Assembly: GCF_000002425.4 (NCBI RefSeq)
Contig: NC_037253.1
Span: 10,158,567 to 10,222,566, forward strand
Source of the DNA: Physcomitrium patens
Lineage: Eukaryota > Streptophyta > Bryopsida > Funariales > Funariaceae
DNA: 64,000 nt
Direction of reading: 5' to 3'
This document shows positions 22,139-34,899 of the stretch, one piece after another (within the stretch, counting starts at the first letter, position 1; each line of letters starts with the position of its first letter). The position numbers and the translations under genes were made by a program. The notes under the pieces were generated by a model. That model ran no database searches and was not told the DNA's origin. It saw nothing but the letters and a program-made list of their open reading frames with translations.

Positions 22139-22340
22139 TGTGACGAGCAAAAATTCACTATGATATGGTCAAGGCACGACTTAGAAATCCTAATCTAGTA
22201 TCTGCAACTCACGTTGTGTCCTTTACCGAATGAACACAGCCTGCAGATTCTCCAATGAGTTTAGCAATAGCAACACTGAATTTCGTATTCGCTGAACATA
22301 ATTCCAACAAAACCCTAGCCGATCCTGGTCGCTATGAAGG
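22139..22340 (-). promoter_or_regulatory. Likely ATAT leader and promoter region with telo-box
   Basis: AAAACCCTAG at 22,309-22,318 is a telo-box-type motif common near plant transcription starts. It lies about 170 bp upstream of the ATAT start codon. The transcription start is not determined. Confidence 0.35.
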
Positions 22341-24385
22341 TTATGATACCAATACACCCATTCTAGTTAGTTTGACAAACCGCTCAGAACAGAAACCTGG
22401 CTACTACAACCTATCTCCTGCTTCTGCCCTCAAGCTTCATTCCGAAGCTCACTGCAATCCACATTCTGCAACCCAACCTGCCACCATGTCGACATTTAAT
22501 TAGGAATGGCTACCCACTCCACCGTCGTAACAAGAAGCTTCATCATTATTGATAACCCCCTCAACAGATCATCACTCTCACTCCTAACTTCAACAATTTC
22601 CTGCAAAATGATGTGGACTAAATATCTCATCGACAAGAAGCTAGTGCAGGTCAAGAAGAAGTTACACGCAGACTGAAGTTGACTGTGAAACTTGCCCTAA
22701 TTGTGACTACGGCCGAGCTCTGGTCCATATCACCGAGACGAGAGGAGGGGTAAGATGTGTGGGATTCAGCTGGCAACTACCTTCACTTGCAGTTGCAAAG
22801 GATGCGCTCTTTCATTCCCTCTTTCTTTTGTTCCCTCGATATCTTTCTCCACCCCTCCTGAATGAACTTCACCTAAATCATCGTTGCCAAATCCACTCCA
22901 CAATACAAAGAAGTCGAATAATATGTTGGATGGAACATGTTTAAGATGGGCAGAGTTCTTGGCGCAACCCAAGTCTGCACGAGTCTTTATACTTGATCAT
23001 GAAGGTCATCCATATTTCTATCCTGGGGGGGACCTCATGAAGAACACGTCAATTTCTGATGCCTGCCCCCTAAAAGTGGAGCAAGTGTAGAATCCCCACA
23101 TACGCCTTGCATTAACTGTCCAAAAAGAGCGGCCTTACAAGAGTGATTGCTCTACCAGTCCTAATTATGGACTATTGAGTTCTCCACAACTGACGAATTG
23201 ACGGTGTAACACGGCTTTCGTCGTAAGATTTGCATTACATTTATTATCACATTGTCTCAAATTGGATCAAGTACGTAAAAATAAATGGTCGACTAAGCAT
23301 TGGTTGTACCGAAGGATGTATAATGTCAGGTTTAGGGTAAAGGCATGCGAAACATTCTACTATCTGGAGAATCGCGAATCATTTCTGCTGTCCTTTCTTC
23401 ACTCCAGTTCTGGAACTGTGACTGCTCCTTCTTACGAAAACTAAAAAATTTCAGAGGAATAAGGGAAGTGAACAAGGCAGAAGATTTAAAAGTAAGATTA
23501 AAACATAAATAAATAAATAATAATCAAGAACAATCTCTTTGCATCCCTCAAAAACCAACTCATGTCGTCCCTCAACACTAAATAAACTGTTGAACAGCAA
23601 TTAGTGTGATGGATCTGCACACACAGGAATTCGATATCAAAAAGGTGCTTCAAGCAAACACAGGCCCTTAAAGCCCACTAACTCAACAAGGACAAGTAAT
23701 TAAGCACATCATCCACAATATAGCAGTCACTTCTTAGGTGCTGAAATCCAAACTCAACAAAAAATTGATTCAGTTACTACGCAACAAAATTTTCCAGCGT
23801 AGCTTGAAAGAGCTTATATCTCCGTAAGTTGTAAAAGTCAAGGCAAACATCTGAATCGGAAGAAGATCACAACAACTGCTACAAATTGCCAATCATTTCA
23901 TAACGTGACCCTTACTGGAGCGCACAGGTCTTGATTCATACATTCCAAGAAGTAACACACACAACATAATCATTGCAGTGCGCTTATCTCATTCACATTG
24001 CCCTCTGATTCAAGAAACTGTTTGGCAATATGTAATTTACGGGAGCAAAATCAAATACAAAGAGAGCGGAGAATCGCCAATTTGTAATTCTTATGTCTTT
24101 CTCCAAGCCCTTGGCACAGGGATATCACTCAATAAAGTCAACGGCTTTCAAAGGTAGTTACATATGCTTATGAATGCACTGACCTTGAAAACCCATATCT
24201 CATGAATAAGTGCAGTGGCCTGCATGTAGCGAAATGGGATAATGTCAAAAACTTTCTGATCAATAAGACATCAGAGCACTATGCCATCGTCAAAGTGATG
24301 GTAAAGAATGTGACTGCATACAAAAAGATTGCAACACAATGGCCAGGTAAAAACGTGAAAACCTAAATTATTTACAGGTCGACAA
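22341..24385. other. Intergenic region between ATAT and Rab21; no gene recognised
   Basis: Several open frames of 60-82 codons occur on plus (for example one crossing 22,255-22,503) without family resemblance or conserved start context. The part next to 24,385 should contain the Rab21 3' untranslated region. A short perfect hairpin (AGTCC...GGACT) lies near 23,157-23,173. Confidence 0.4.
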
Positions 24386-25054
24386 TCAAGAGCAGCATCT
24401 AGAAGTGGGTGAGGTTGTTTCTTGAGGTAGCTTGTCAATGATAACCACGCTCTTTCGTCGCGAACCACCAGCAAGACTCTCGGGGTCCTCAGCCAATCTT
24501 TGTTGTGTAACGCGACGAGCTATGTCCATAAAAGCCTCCTCAATTCCAGTGTTAAGTTTGGCAGAGGTCACAAAATGTTTTGCCCCTATTAACTCCGCGT
24601 ACTTCACGGAATCTTCCATGTTCACCTGGCGCAACTTATCCATGTCACTTTTGTTTCCAGCGATGGCCAATACGATCTTTTTAGAAGCCATTTTTTTCAG
24701 CTCTCGCACCCAGCTTTGAACGCGATCGAAACTGTCTTTGTCCAGCAAGTCGTACACCAACAGCGCCGCATCAGCATCACGGTAGTAGATAGGACCAAGT
24801 GCATGGAATCGCTCCTGACCAGCTGTGTCCCAAATGCAAAGATTGACAGCTTGCCCATCTACAACGAGGCGCTTTGTCAAATAAGAGGCCTGAATCGTAG
24901 CCGTTTGCTTCTCAGAGAATATATTGTTAACATATCGCAGAGTAAGAGACGTCTTTCCTACACGCCCGTCGCCCAATAGTACAAGCTTGATCTGCAGCGG
25001 AGCACCGGACCTCATCCTTCCACCCCCTCGATCCTCTGCTGCCTCCACTACCAT
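24386..25054 (-). CDS. Rab21-like small GTPase, single exon
   Basis: 222 residues, close to the usual Rab length. GTP-binding motifs: P-loop GDGRVGKT (28-35), WDTAGQERF (75-83), NKSD (134-137), TSAK (163-166). The effector region reads TIQASYLTKRL (53-63), and HALGPIYYRDAD follows the DTAGQ block; both are Rab21 signatures rather than Rab5 or Rab7. The C-terminus RCCS supplies paired cysteines for geranylgeranylation. Rab21 proteins act on early endosomes. The coding region has no intron and a normal ATG at 25,054. Divergent promoter shared with the gene at 26,316. From memory, Rab21 is missing in flowering plants but kept in some early-diverging streptophytes; I am less sure of that part. 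Confidence 0.88.
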   Translation of the reverse strand: MVVEAAEDRGGGRMRSGAPLQIKLVLLGDGRVGKTSLTLRYVNNIFSEKQTATIQASYLTKRLVVDGQAVNLCIWDTAGQERFHALGPIYYRDADAALLVYDLLDKDSFDRVQSWVRELKKMASKKIVLAIAGNKSDMDKLRQVNMEDSVKYAELIGAKHFVTSAKLNTGIEEAFMDIARRVTQQRLAEDPESLAGGSRRKSVVIIDKLPQETTSPTSRCCS

Positions 25055-26315
25055 ATTTCCTGTCCAATAGACCTACTTCGTTCGCCACAATCCCCTATTC
25101 TTTTCCACAACATGAGCCACCCCACTAACTAGATGCGGGGAGGGGCAATATGATACTCTTCCTGGTCTGCTGTCCGATCGTCTAAGACATCTCCGAGAGC
25201 TTCAGCATATACACACACATTTCTCGCAACCCCGCCGCAGGTCCTAGTCCTTTTCAAAACCACGTCCGTATCGTGCGCAATTCAGCTCATCTGCAATCAA
25301 CCATCACCAATCAACCGGTTCACCTTCACGGGACCGTCAACTCCTACTTGAACTCTGTACCCAGAAATCCTCAGTTTCTAAATTATTTCCACGAACCTGT
25401 TCTTTCAATCTCGCCACACCCCCTATCCCTTAATCCAAACCCAAAAATCGTAGTAAGATTGAAAAGAAAAGAAAAGAAAAGAAAAGAAAAAAAGAAAACA
25501 GAATACAATCGTTCACCTTCTCACGAAAACTACAAACACGCCGCTCCAATCAAATCGAAAGGATCAGAGGCTCAGTAACTACGCAAGTAAACTAAGACAT
25601 TATCAACATCGATATAGTCTATCTGCCTCACCCGTAGAACGAAAACCCTAGCGGCAGCAAAGGTCACATGAAAGATGGGGTAATTGATTGTCTTCGAATC
25701 ATACCGGAGGGTCTGAAGCACCCCGTGAGCTTCACCAAACGTCAACGCAATCGAAACCACGGAGCTCCTAAAGTAGACAACCTTGATCCGAAACGATCCA
25801 ATCGGCAGGATGCCTCACGAATTGCTGTCGAAGCGACGACAGGAGCGTGATGAAGTGTGTCACAAGTGTGGAGATGACGTGGGTCGTACGAAACTTCGGC
25901 GACGGTGGTGGCAGTGGTGTCTCCGTAAAGACCGATCCACGTGCTCACCGATGGTGATCCCTACCTTAAAACCTGAACCCTCTTGCTGCCAAATCACCCC
26001 TCGGCACCATCTAATGCCATTCATTCTCATTGGGGTTTGTTTACTTACTTGCTTCAAAATGGGTCATTATTAAAATTAACAACATTATGTAAATAATTTG
26101 CACTCTCTTCTTCGTCGAGAATAGGAGAGGTCTCAGTGACGAGATTTCCAACATGAGAAGAAGAGGGTTGCAATGGACTGGACTGCTGTCGCGGTGTTTG
26201 TATAGTAGACCTGCTGCACATCAGTTGAAGTGGGTGCTAGTGCATTGATTGCAGCTCTTTGCACAACGAATTCTGCATCGTTTTGCTGTTTCTTTACTAC
26301 CGTAACGACCCGCAC
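25055..26315. promoter_or_regulatory. Divergent promoter region between Rab21 and the AsmA-like gene
   Basis: About 1.26 kb with no convincing coding frame. It holds an imperfect (GAAAA)n tract at 25,461-25,498 and a telo-box-type AAAACCCTAG at 25,642-25,651. Both neighbouring genes point away from it. Upstream noncoding exons of either gene could lie here. Confidence 0.5.
25461..25498 (+). repeat. (GAAAA)n microsatellite
   Basis: Five regular GAAAA units followed by degenerate A-rich units. Confidence 0.85.
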
Positions 26316-29300
26316 ATGGGTTTTCGCAATGCAGGGCAAATGAGTCTTGGACTTGGGGGTTTGTGGAGGGTTTGCGGAATCGTTCGACGCATGGGGGTTG
26401 TTTCCAGGTGGGTTAATCGAGCACCACCTCTGTGGTTAATGTTGGTTTAGGTCGGAATGTAGTTAGTAGAGTCTGCCCTGTAATTTATCGTGGTTTTGAA
26501 GCGAATTGATTCTTCTTGCTCTGCAGAGACAATGGGTGCGATACTATGACGAAGCTTACCGGAACGAGTTTTTGCGTCATAAATCGCAGCAGAACACAGT
26601 GCCTCCGCTGTTTCCCTTCACCGCTCGACCCTATGCAGAAGAAATCCAGAAGAAACGGTACAGAGCTTCGAATAGAAAAAGTCGAAGTGGAAGTTCGGGA
26701 GTTGCCTCTTCTGGGTTCTTCAGCAGAGTTCTCCGAGGGCTGATGAAGTTCGTTGGTGGAGTTGTGGCAATCACAGGCGCGGCTGTTGCCGGCGCTCCTT
26801 ACCTTATCTCTCGGCCATTTGGTCTTCATACTCTCTTGTTTGTAATCAACTCTAGTATTCCAGGTATTCATTTGTAATTCTCCAACTCAACGAAACTATG
26901 TGATCAGTTTTCAGATCTTTTTTATGCATACTACTCTCAGTTCTTACTTGAATTCCACGGCATTCCTTCAATTTATGTTTGCTTTCCTGATTCCAATAGA
27001 GGATTCTATGATGTGATCTAGAGCAACAAAGTTAACCATAGTCATGGCAAGATACGGTCTGTAATGCATCAATCTATCCGACCGGCTTTCAGTCATGATA
27101 CTGTTGGTGCTGCTAGCTTCAGCTATTTGACGGACCTATCGCATCACGAGGATTATTAGTTGCCATTATTGTTCAGCTTCTCTCGCCTTCTGTGGATACT
27201 TTTTACGTAGGATGGGTCTGAAGAGTTAGTGCTACTCACAGGTGGTTGGTGTTAATTCCATGCCATATGCGTCATGATGTGCAGGCACGCTGTCAGTGGA
27301 ATCCGTCTCGCTTGGATGGAATAAACCAATTCACATAGAAGGTGTCATCCTTAAAGGGCCCAACTCAAGTGCCGTTTTGTTGATTCCTGAGTACAAGACT
27401 AATGCGCATCTGTGGACTTTGGTTGTCGGCAGAGCAGGGTTAGGTACGAGTTGTGAATATTGTTTCCTTTTCGTTCGCGATCAATGCAGTAGAGGAATAG
27501 TCACTGGTGCTATTAAGTGATATATCTCTCTGACTCTGGATGATGGTATATCACAGGAGATGCTGTGGTGCTCCAACCTACACTTGATATGCGAAACGAT
27601 CCAGAATCGGGTCATCCATACTATGACCTTGCTGTGACGTCCGTCGATAAACTTAACGTCAGCAATCCTTACGTAAAGAAAAAGTTTAAAGTTCTCCCTT
27701 CTGAAGTCGTGTCATGGACTGCAAAAATGCGAGCTCCAGAAGGAGGCCTTGAGGTACTCAATGGCAAGGTCATCTTACCTGGAGATTTAGCCGCAGTTCT
27801 TGGAGCTCATCTCTACTTTGATATCGCGTTTGGGAGCTACGCAACTGAAATGAATCCATCTCTATGGAAGGCAAATGGAGAACTTTCTGGCCGCACACCC
27901 ATACGCTGCTCCTTGTGTTCAAATTGTGCACACTTGGAAGCACTGGCATATCTGAATTTGAGAAGGAAGAGAATGGAGCTTCTTCAACCCATACTAGCGG
28001 AGGTCAGGTGGCATTTTATGTATATTCGTAATTTTTCTGTTTTAGCGAACAAATTTTGGAGTAGAATCTCTCATGTATGAAGTAATGTTGAATGCAGACA
28101 CTATTCGAAGGTCAGTAGTACATTACTTTGTCTTAAAATTGTGAACTGTTTACAACTCTTTAATTCCTATTTAGGCAAGTAGAATTGTGCAGCTAACATA
28201 TTCTGTTGATTTCGATGAGGATGAGATCAAATCAGTGGGACCTCGTCCATGCATAAAGACTGGTTTTGCAAAGACTTCCTTGAACGTATATATGTTTTTA
28301 TTCATTTGACACTGAGGTTGAAGGGTGTTTCCTTCCATGCGTATGAAGAAATTCAAGCTATGTCTGGTGGACTTATACAGATGGATTTGTCACCAGCTCT
28401 CGCAAAGTTTTACTTGGCTCAGATCAATCCAATATTGGGTCAGATTGTCGGACCCTCTTTTGGACGAGAGGATCTGCCCGATGTAAGTATGAGTTTGAAG
28501 CCTACTGACATGATGTGGCCTACGACGGAGTATTTGATTCGTATCGAGCCGATGAAAGTGGTAAGTGTGTATTTCTTCAACCGCAATGAAAGGTCTTGAC
28601 AATGATAGCTCACACGTACTGCACAGAGTAGTTATGAGCCAATAGTCAACGGGTTTTTATTTGTGCATCATGACTGCAATCAAATTCTACCTGTACGCTT
28701 GGTGAATGCAGGTTTTAGCGAAAGGGCCACTGTTGCATGACTTGTTATCGTTGCTGACTCGAGGAGATTTAGAGAAGGGAGATTGAAAAATTATGATGCA
28801 GACCTCAGCTATTGAGGCAAACGTTCACGTGGGAGGCAAACTTACTTGCTCTCGAGTGGATCTTCTAATAGCGGGTTTGTGCCTGGTGCTAGCATCTTTT
28901 AGATGTCGCAAGCTCTTAGCAGTGGTTTCCATTTTCAAGTTCAATTTCCTGCTTTACAGCGTCAGTTATAATTGAGCGATAACTTTTGAGCAGGAACGGG
29001 GAGAATAACGATTGAGTGACAGTGTCATAATCTTACCTGTTATGTTGCATTTCAGCAGTCCCCGTCTTTAATTATTCTTTCGAAGTTCCAGTTTCTTCCC
29101 GAAATTTATGACGATATCCCACTCTTCGATACAATAGGAATGATCACAATAATTTATGACAACTTCGAAACAGTGTTTACTTTGATAAAGTGCATGTGTG
29201 CTATGAGTGATTTAGAAGGATATTTTGGTCTATTTCAGAGCTTGTTTCCCAGAATGTACATGGTCAGGTAAGTTAGCAACATTCGTGGTAGGTTCCATAT

Positions 29301-30009
29301 GAGAGCCTGGTGCTAACGCAAAGATTGTGCTGCGTGCAGATAAGATTCATGTGGCAACGTGGGGGCAAATGGACCATGTACATGAGACCATGAAGATGAC
29401 ACTTGCGATTCCTGGAAAGTCGCTAAGGGACTTTGTGGGTCTCACCATGATTACTCCTGATTACCATCTGCAGGTAGTTTCTTGCAAATTGTCAAGTTTG
29501 ACCACTGTTTTGGACTGATACTGTTCCGTAGCACTGTCAGTGTTCATCGGCACATAGTCCTTATCACTTCAAAAATAACAGCCAACAGCTAAACTCTTGT
29601 TTTCTTGTTGGAAACTGGAGTTTTCGGGTGTGCAATCGTTGAGAACTTTGTCGTTAGAACATCTCAAACAGAGCTTCCTTGAAATTACCTTGAATAGTCA
29701 TGTTGTTGAGCTTAGCTGCTTGCTTGTATTGGCAATGGTGTCCGAATGGCCATGGACGTCTTTCCATCCTCTAAAGCTTGCAAGCCGAGATTTAGTACAA
29801 GTTGAATGGTTGTGTTGTGGCAGATCCCAATTCATGGGACATTTGACCGGCCTCAAGTTGATTGGGTTTCGGCTGCCAGAAGGATCACGCAGCTCACTGT
29901 GCAGGAGAAGCTGGGGAGTAATTTGTTATCAACTTTTCTTGAACAGTTTGACATAGAAACGACTGTGGTTCCCAAACCTACTGGCGACTTGCCGTGGGCC
30001 AGAGAGTAA
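26316..30009 (+). CDS. AsmA-like membrane-anchored protein, about nine exons
   Basis: Proposed exons: 26,316-26,407; 26,529-26,863; 27,285-27,443; 27,557-28,002; 28,175-28,285; 28,381-28,560; 28,712-28,874 (or from 28,802); 29,340-29,473; 29,824-30,009. Phases agree throughout. One membrane helix (about residues 103-124, FVGGVVAITGAAVAGAPYLI) precedes the AsmA-style start SSIPGTLSVESVSLGWNKPI. Later blocks DLLIADKIHVATWGQMD, LAIPGKSLRD and IPIHGTFDRPQVDW fit the AsmA/TamB type of lipid-handling or envelope protein. The first exon and the join between exons five and six (28,262-28,381) are uncertain. A TGA at 28,784-28,786 is in frame if the 28,712 acceptor is used. Function in plants is not known to me; an organelle membrane is possible. 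Confidence 0.6.
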
Positions 30010-30560
30010 TGTATAACAAAGGAGCCTACTCTACTTTGGTCACGAAGAGCATGTGTAAAGCTGGAGAGTAAAAACTAACACATCCTGTACACCGGCCTAT
30101 CGTGCCAACGATGACTTCTCAGAACAGGACTTGAACAAATGTGGAAAAAGAAATTCTATCGTCAGGAGTACCGTTGAGCGTTTTCATCTTGACATCAAAT
30201 TGTTAGAGAATCCGGAATTATTGAAAAGTGTGCATTTGAGGGTATGATGAAGTTGGCATATACCTGAGTTGCAGATACAAGATAGCATACAATAAACTAT
30301 CGCTTCTCCCAATTTTACAGCATGCTAGGACAGAAGTGAATGTGAATCATCAATAACATTGTTAACTTACACATTCTGAATTCTAGAATCTGTGGGTCCA
30401 AGAAGAGGCGACCAAGTACTGGGGAGCCATAGACGTCCTGGAGCAACGGAATGGAGAAATCTGGTTACAGTTAAAGAAGATCCGGGAGTAGATGTGTAGT
30501 AAGTTTTTGCGTTTTTGCCTTTAAGAGTGTGAGTTGGATATTGTTTTTGCAAAATCTAAT
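30010..30560. other. 3' flank of the AsmA-like gene and edge of the gene island
   Basis: Normal composition up to about 30,540, then an abrupt change to AT-rich DNA. The early part should be the 3' untranslated region. No other gene seen. Confidence 0.45.
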
Positions 30561-31439
30561 TGCTACTTATTGGAGAAGTTTACAAGAAAGAGTAAACAAT
30601 AGTAGAGAAAGAAGATTCACTAATATCCCTCAATATTTAAATAGAATGATGATCCCAATCAATTTAGGAGAAGAATAGATTTTATCAAAGAGCCACATTC
30701 ACAATTTCAATAGATTTTTAATGCACAAAATTGGAAAGAGGTAGTAATGCATTTAGAGTTTATTTTTTTGGTACAATTCATGAAGTATTTGTTTGAATGG
30801 TGATGTTGATGATTATTACAAATTAAGTATAAAAAGAGATTTGATACATATGTAAATAAATAAATAACTTATTTGTATTCAATAAATTATGCATTAAATA
30901 TAAAATTATTTTTAACAAGTAACATTGCTTTATCTTTTTTTATTTAATTAAGTCTAGAAAAAGTAGAATCTAAGTATAAAATAAAATTTTAAACCCACAA
31001 TTAAAAGAAAAAACAAATAAAAGATTTAAAGAAAAAACATGTTAAAATGATACTTAAAATTGATAAGAAAAATTGCAATTTAAAAGCATAAAAACATTCA
31101 AGAATAAATATTAATAATTAAAATTAATAAAAGTGATACTAATTATAAGTTATACAAACATATGTATATGTATGGATATATATATATATTAAAAATCATT
31201 CTAAAACCAACAACATCAATTTAAAAGACAAAAAAAATATGAAGAGTAGCAATAAGGATAGAAAATCAATAAAGAAAGTCTATTGCCAATGTATAATTAA
31301 ATAATAATAAAACTAGACTAAAAAATCTATTATCACTTTATATAAGGTAAACGTAACAATAACAAGGAATGTGGTTCTATTTAGAACAATCAAAGGTGAT
31401 GAAAATAACAACATGAAGTATTACAAAGAAAAAAACACT
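30561..31439. other. AT-rich stretch, nothing recognised
   Basis: Short A/T runs and small TA tracts only. Probably decayed transposon DNA. Confidence 0.4.
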
Positions 31440-33348
31440 ACTTACTTGTAAATTATTTAGCAAAAAAAACCCTCTTATTTCTTACTTAAAAATCATTAAG
31501 CTTCCTAATTGATCATATGACATACTTTCATATTCACAACACCACCATACATACTTGAAAAAAAAAATTATATAATTTTTATTTAAAATTTTCCAATATT
31601 AATTATCATCCCAATATAAAACTTTATCCAAGAAAAATTTCTCATCCATAAATGAATTTTCATTCAAGAATGATTTTTTATCTGCAAATAAAAATTCATT
31701 CATTTAAAAAAATAATTTATTTACTAAAATTCATCCAATTTGACCTAACTTCATCTATATAATCTTTCATCCAATGATATTCAATTTCATTGTCAATTTC
31801 CATCTAAATGATCCATCCATAATAGTTAACTTACACCATTGTCAAAGTAAGAATCAAAGGTGGTTGGAACTTCTAAACTAATTGTTGCATCCACCTTCAC
31901 AATTTAATATACAATAGTTGATTGTAAGCTTCAAATTGAATCGAACTAATCTTATTAGAAAGAAGACTTTAAGGCACATCTACCTACAAATTTGGCCTTC
32001 AAATTTGGTTGTAAGACTCTCATATCACCCCTCAAAGTTGATGCTTCAATTTGGTAAGGCAATAGATCCTTTTCCACAAAATTAAGTGCCACAATTGGGT
32101 CCTTGATTTTTTTTTAGTAAATCTAATCTTATTGGATTTTTATCTTACAAGAGCATCTCTTTGTTAAATTTGAGCCTTTAGATTACCTCGATTTCCTTGA
32201 TTTTGTCTTCTAAAGTCGTGCCTTTATTCAACCACTTAAACTTGGAGGTAGCAGATCCTCTGCCATAAGAATCAACACTCCTACCATATCCTAGCTTCAA
32301 TATGATTGATTCTTAACTTTTTAAAAACTACACTTCATCAAATCTCTAAATTTTTTTTTTTTTTTTTTGCTTTGCAGTTAGTAAGCAATGAAGAAGAGCC
32401 TTTTTAAATGGAGCTACTTAACTATGAAGGCAAAATACCACCCTTCACGAAATTAGAGGTTTCTTTTTCTTATAACCTCCAAATTCTAAGATTTTTATGT
32501 CTAAAGAAGTGCAACAAAAATTACTACTTTTTCTTCAAATTTTAAAATTGATTCTAAAAACTAACAAAGAAAAAAATTAAAACAACCAAGCTACTTACAT
32601 AACCTAGGAGAAAATGGCATAGCTTCACCTATCAACAAAAGGAAGAGTAAATGAGAGGGCTTGGCCACTCAAACCTATTATACAGGTATTTGAGGCCCTA
32701 AAAATAGCAGAAACATCTCCACCATTGAGATTCCATAAACCTCATGAAAATCTATGATTCAAAAGGCCCTCTAAATCTAAACATGATTTATAAGGATTTT
32801 CAGTTTTAAAGAATTATGACCTAAAGCTAATTGACTATTTAAATGTCATGAGTTAGTCACCAAGTAGTATTATAAATTCATCAAAGATTTTTTTTAAAGT
32901 TGTACCACCAATTGAACTTGAAATTTTCTAAAGGATCTTAGACTTCAAGAAATTATGATTCTACAAATTTTTAGAGATTCTAGTAATTCTAAGAAGTTAG
33001 GAGAATGCTAAAAATCATTATTCTCTTTTGAGAATACAAGCTTGAACCTATCTAATAGAAGAATGAAAAAAAAATGAAATAGAAAAAGAATTAATAGAAA
33101 CAAATAAAATAATTATAAACTAAAAATTAATACCAATGTAGTCATTCTCTTATGAGAAGAAATTTAATTTTAAGCCTTTAAGGCTAACATATCTTCTAAG
33201 TTATTATAATTAAAAATTTCTTACATCAATACTGATTTTTCTTCATTCAAAATCTCCTAAACTAACCTTCATCTATTAATTGCAATTTGGCACTTAAAAT
33301 ATATTTTTTTATTCTAAAACAACTAGTGAGAAAATTTAATGACTCACA
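31440..33348. repeat. Decayed LTR-like repeat (family VII), partner of 43,330-43,690
   Basis: The part 31,540-31,860 aligns in reverse with 43,330-43,690 through many CATCC/GGATG-containing blocks. The right end (AACAACTAGTGAG ... GACTCACA at about 33,348) resembles the right end of the solo LTR at 55,646-56,999. No coding sequence seen. Confidence 0.4.
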
Positions 33349-34899
33349 AGTAATTTTTTGAAATTTATCAAAATACAAGAAATAATTTGAATGAAACTAT
33401 AAATAACAATTTTTTGTAGATTTAATGTTGTAAATTTTACTTCTTAAATCTAAATAGATAGTATAATATAATTTGTTACAAGAACTATATTAGAAATTTT
33501 AAAATAAATTAGATTAATTTTTTATTAAATAGATTAAATTCTTTAATATTTTATGTGACTTTAAATAGTTTTAGTTGTGATATCTAGTCTTGAAGATTAG
33601 TTCTATTATCTTTATTTATTTTCAATTACAAATGATATATTTTTTTTCTTATTGATTTTGTAAATAGATATTCTTCTATTACATCACCGACTTGCTTTAT
33701 GAAATCCTTGCATTTTTTATATAACCAATTAGAAAATTTGAATTTTTTTAATAAAGTATACATTGATATAAAATAATTTTTAATACATATATATATATAT
33801 ATATATAATTTTTTTACAAAAAGTATTTAATTTTTTTAATATATAGATTAAAAATTTACAAAAAATTCATCTATAATATTAATTAATAAGTTTTTTATTT
33901 TTTAAAAATTAATAAAAATTAAAATATAGTTAATCCATAAAATATCTATTTAATAAATTTTATTTCAAATGTTTGAGTTGAATAACTTTGTTTGAAAAAG
34001 AATCACTTGGTTTAAGTTTATTATTAAATATTTATAGGTTTATAACAAACATATTTTGAAATTTAATCCATTAACATCAATATTCTACAAATATTTTCAG
34101 AAATAAAAAAAAATATCATTGAATTTTTAATGACATTATTAACTTATTTTAAATAAATATAATTTCAATTTAAATCGATTTAAAAATTATTACATATAAA
34201 GTTAGAAATTTAATAAAATAAAAGGTGATAAATTTACATAAAATTTCATTAAATAGTACAAATTTTAATTTTATTTATAAAAAAATATTTTGACATATAT
34301 ATATATGTATATAACTTTTAAAATATTACTATTAATTTATAGAATTTTAAATAATATTTTTTTGATATTTTTATAAATGATTGTAATCTTTTTATATTTC
34401 TTAAAAAAGTATTATTTTTTTTATAAAATTATCATATTTATATAATGTTATTTATTTTTTATTTTTTAACAATGTTTATGCTCAATCTGATTAGATGATT
34501 TATGTTTACTTTTTATGATAAAATCTTTATATATATATATATTAAAATAAATTATATAATTTATTATATTTTTTATTTTAAAAAACATATATTTTTAATT
34601 AAATAATCTAAAATAATAGTATTTTTTTAGAAATATTCTAAATTAAAATCCTAAAATTAAATTAAAATAAATTTAATTTAAGATTAAAATATTTATAAAT
34701 TGATAAATTTATAAAAAATATTATTAAAAACTTATTTAATATTTTAATATTTTAAATATTGGTTGTTAGAAGAAAAAAAGATAAATAATCAAAAGTTAAT
34801 ATAATTTGTTTTTTTACCAATTTTAAGTTTTTTTAATTACATCTTTAAAAATAAAATTATTTTTAAAATAGGATTTTATACACCATTATAATATATATA
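33349..34899. other. Extremely AT-rich stretch, nothing recognised
   Basis: Mostly A/T runs and small (TA)n tracts. No protein similarity or clear repeat boundary seen. Confidence 0.4.

Noticed and set aside
22309-22318. AAAACCCTAG here and at 25,642-25,651 as interstitial telomere repeat
   Set aside because: Single units only, both in gene 5' regions, so read as telo-box promoter motifs.
23096-23172. Minus-strand sequence with tRNA-like D-arm (GGTAGAGC) and a CTTGTAA anticodon-loop lookalike
   Set aside because: No acceptor stem pairing, no paired anticodon stem and no TTCGA-type T-loop. The D-arm side is part of a different hairpin.
28098-28110. Possible 13-nt microexon in the AsmA-like gene
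   Set aside because: It would put exon 28,175-28,285 out of frame and give an early stop. Skipping it joins two phase-0 exons cleanly.
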